Shown here piece by piece: positions 62,604 to 64,000 of a DNA stretch of 64,000 nucleotides. The first letter of the stretch is position 1. Every line of letters begins with the position of its first letter. The DNA comes from Favolaschia claudopus. Taxonomy: Eukaryota > Basidiomycota > Agaricomycetes > Agaricales > Mycenaceae. Position numbers and translations under genes: made by a program. The stretch is taken from NCBI GenBank assembly GCA_037176885.1, contig JAWWNJ010000003.1, forward strand, positions 558,001-622,000. Reading direction: 5' to 3'. The notes below the pieces were generated by a model. It did no database searches, was not told the DNA's origin, and saw only the letters and a program-made list of their open reading frames with translations.

Positions 62604-64000
62604 CTACAGCGAGAAATCATCGCCAGTTAAATCTATAACTCCCTGGCTAGCAAGCTTTGAATGTGCTGAGACCAACTCTTCTTCGTCTGAATCCAGCACC
62701 TCAAGCTCAATGGATTGGTCGTATTCCGCAACACCTCCGGGAATACGAGTTAGCTAATAAATAGAACATATTAGTACGACGATTGGAAGCAAGAAATTAG
62801 CTCACATTAGTCTCCGCCAAAGCCGTATCGCGCATTGCGACAGCAAGAATTATCTGGAATCGATACTAGTTTGATATTGGCGTTAGGTAGCGCGGGAAGA
62901 CCCGCTAGTTGCGGGCACGAAACATAACCAGCCGCTGTAATGCGGACACGCTTCACATCCAATGGGGCAAGGTCTGCGTTCTGAGCGTAACCTGGCGCAG
63001 CATCTCTAATCGTGACCACGGCGCCTCCAGTGCCGGGGGACGCGAAGAGGTCGTTGACTTTATCGTAGAGTACGAGAGGCTAAAGCTTTTCAATTAAGAG
63101 AAGGATGAATGCCGTTGCGGCACGCACCGAAGATATCATCCGGAATGTAATACCTGGGAATACATTTGAATTGAGTTTCTTGAGAAGAAATTCACCCTGC
63201 CATCGGAACGTAGACGAGCAGAAATCTGCAATGAGAGGTATGGCAGGGTCGCGAGGGCGCCAAGAAGAGCAGTCGGGCATCGGCCCAGAATATTCGAGGG
63301 ATGTGCAGATGAAGGGGTGTAGATACAGGTTGACGACGTCGAGATTGGGGAAGGCATCGGAAATGTTGTCAGCAGCGTCAGGAAGTCGTTTCGCTAACCT
63401 GCCGGATGAATTGGTGCGCAGTTCACCGCGGAGTGCTGTGCGCCAAACTGCGAGGTTCTTGAGGCGCTGACTGCCCACAGACAAATTCATGATTCTAACA
63501 AGGTCCCTACCGAAACCTTGCTGTGCCAGCGCCCGAGCAGTTGCTGGGCCAATACCTGTAACCCCGGGAGCGTAGTCACCACCGAGTAAAAGAGCACAGA
63601 GAAGTAGGCCGGCCTGATCGAGGCCGACGGTTGTGGTATGCTCAATGGAATCCATGGAATAGACCAGCGCCAGTTCTTCTACATGCGGTCTGCGCGTACT
63701 CAGCAATGATCTGTCTGTTGACCAGAATTAAAAGCTTACCCACGAGTGCGAATAACGCATTGAGCACCGAAAATGAGCGCATCACTGTCCTCGGTAAGTA
63801 CGGCGTCTATATAACCTTGCTGATTCAGCCAAGCGAGCTGCGCCTCTGCCTCGCCCGGAGCCTTAAAATTATCATTCAAAATCGAACCATGCTTACGTCG
63901 TAAGAATAAAATCCAAACGCAGTGATCATTGTTTTCGCATGCTCAATGAGCCATTTCGGCCGGTGTATGACCTTGACACCTCGTTTCTCAGATGGGCGAC
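62604..64000 (-). CDS. XPG/GEN1-type structure-specific nuclease (5' end beyond window)
   Basis: Minus strand, continuing past 64000. Visible exons: 64000-63897, 63861-63740, 63689-63128, from 63079 on, and a last exon 62753-62604 preceded by one ending at 62806. Introns of 35-52 bp. The XPG-I domain is clear: PGEAEAQLAWLNQQGYIDAVLTEDSDAL with the metal-binding acidic residues, then the H3TH region ALLLGGDYAPGVTGIGPATA. The C-terminal exon ends with DSDEEEL and VIDLTGDDFSL, a typical SUMO-interacting motif. XPG-family nucleases of this layout cut branched DNA in repair or recombination in the nucleus. The splice between about 62925 and 62860 is not resolved: the frame ending FGGD and TAA at 62807 is probably not used, as a shifted frame (AVAMRDTALAETN) joins the last exon in phase. 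Confidence 0.8.

Noticed and set aside
62807..63019. Stop codon at 62807 as the end of the XPG-type gene
   Set aside because: A phase-compatible downstream exon encodes an acidic tail with a SUMO-interacting motif, so an alternative splice upstream is more likely.
1..64000. CRISPR array, bacterial operon or ribosomal RNA
   Set aside because: No regular spacer-repeat array, no Shine-Dalgarno-type gene clusters and no rRNA landmarks were seen; introns and retroelements show a fungal nuclear origin.

Overview
The window looks like a transposon-dense, gene-poor part of a filamentous basidiomycete (Agaricomycetes) chromosome. Reasons: spliced genes with 35-60 bp GT-AG introns, and protein families typical of mushrooms (a hAT transposase, a Tad-like LINE, a Helitron helicase, alpha-kinases, a RecQ-like helicase, and a Tc1-like transposase with an N-terminal helix-turn-helix). 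No ribosomal RNA, CRISPR or bacterial signal was seen. Host-like genes are few: a forkhead transcription factor (57175-58014, minus), an XPG/GEN1-type nuclease cut by the window end (62604-64000, minus), a small MYND-finger ORF (23489-23701) and some lineage-specific families of unknown role.

Layout. 0.1-3.1 kb: minisatellite, then a gag-only LTR retrotransposon carrying a MITE. 3.1-5.9 kb: inverted Helitron remnant with a hAT MITE. 5.9-9.1 kb: a MITE, the first copy of a 1.4 kb duplication, and a gene fragment truncated at both ends. 10.0-14.2 kb: a Tad-like LINE broken by a solo LTR and flanked or truncated by two MITEs. 14.2-19.1 kb: an ATGCAT-rich MITE, a conserved unknown ORF, Helitron pieces with a Pif1-like helicase C-terminus, and the second copy of the 1.4 kb duplication. 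19.6-20.6 kb: a four-exon gene of unknown role with one frameshift. 21.4-23.4 kb: decayed LINE reverse transcriptase (minus). 24.1-25.4 kb: repeats and an alpha-kinase fragment. 25.69-28.75 kb: a TA-flanked transposon with perfect 63 bp terminal inverted repeats, carrying an intact five-exon gene and a convergent, decayed DDE transposase. 30-40 kb: mostly nested MITEs. 40.7-41.9 kb: truncated RecQ-like helicase. 42.1-45.0 kb: a TA-flanked 2.9 kb element with an unrecognised spliced gene split by a MITE. 45.3-46.7 kb: hAT transposase remnant. 48.9-51.9 kb: a second alpha-kinase fragment, a tRNA-like repeat, and a hAT element with a nested hAT MITE. 53.0-56.8 kb: a young gag-only LTR retrotransposon (one mismatch seen between its two LTRs) with a 9-bp-TSD MITE. 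57-64 kb: the forkhead and nuclease genes with two further TA-flanked elements between them.

The strongest unusual signal is the 25.69-28.75 kb transposon, which packages an apparently functional, spliced, SAM-like-domain gene beside its transposase. The 42.1-45.0 kb element shows a parallel arrangement. Several target-site duplications and empty-site comparisons allow the nesting order to be read directly from the sequence. All family names come from reading motifs by eye; no database search was run.
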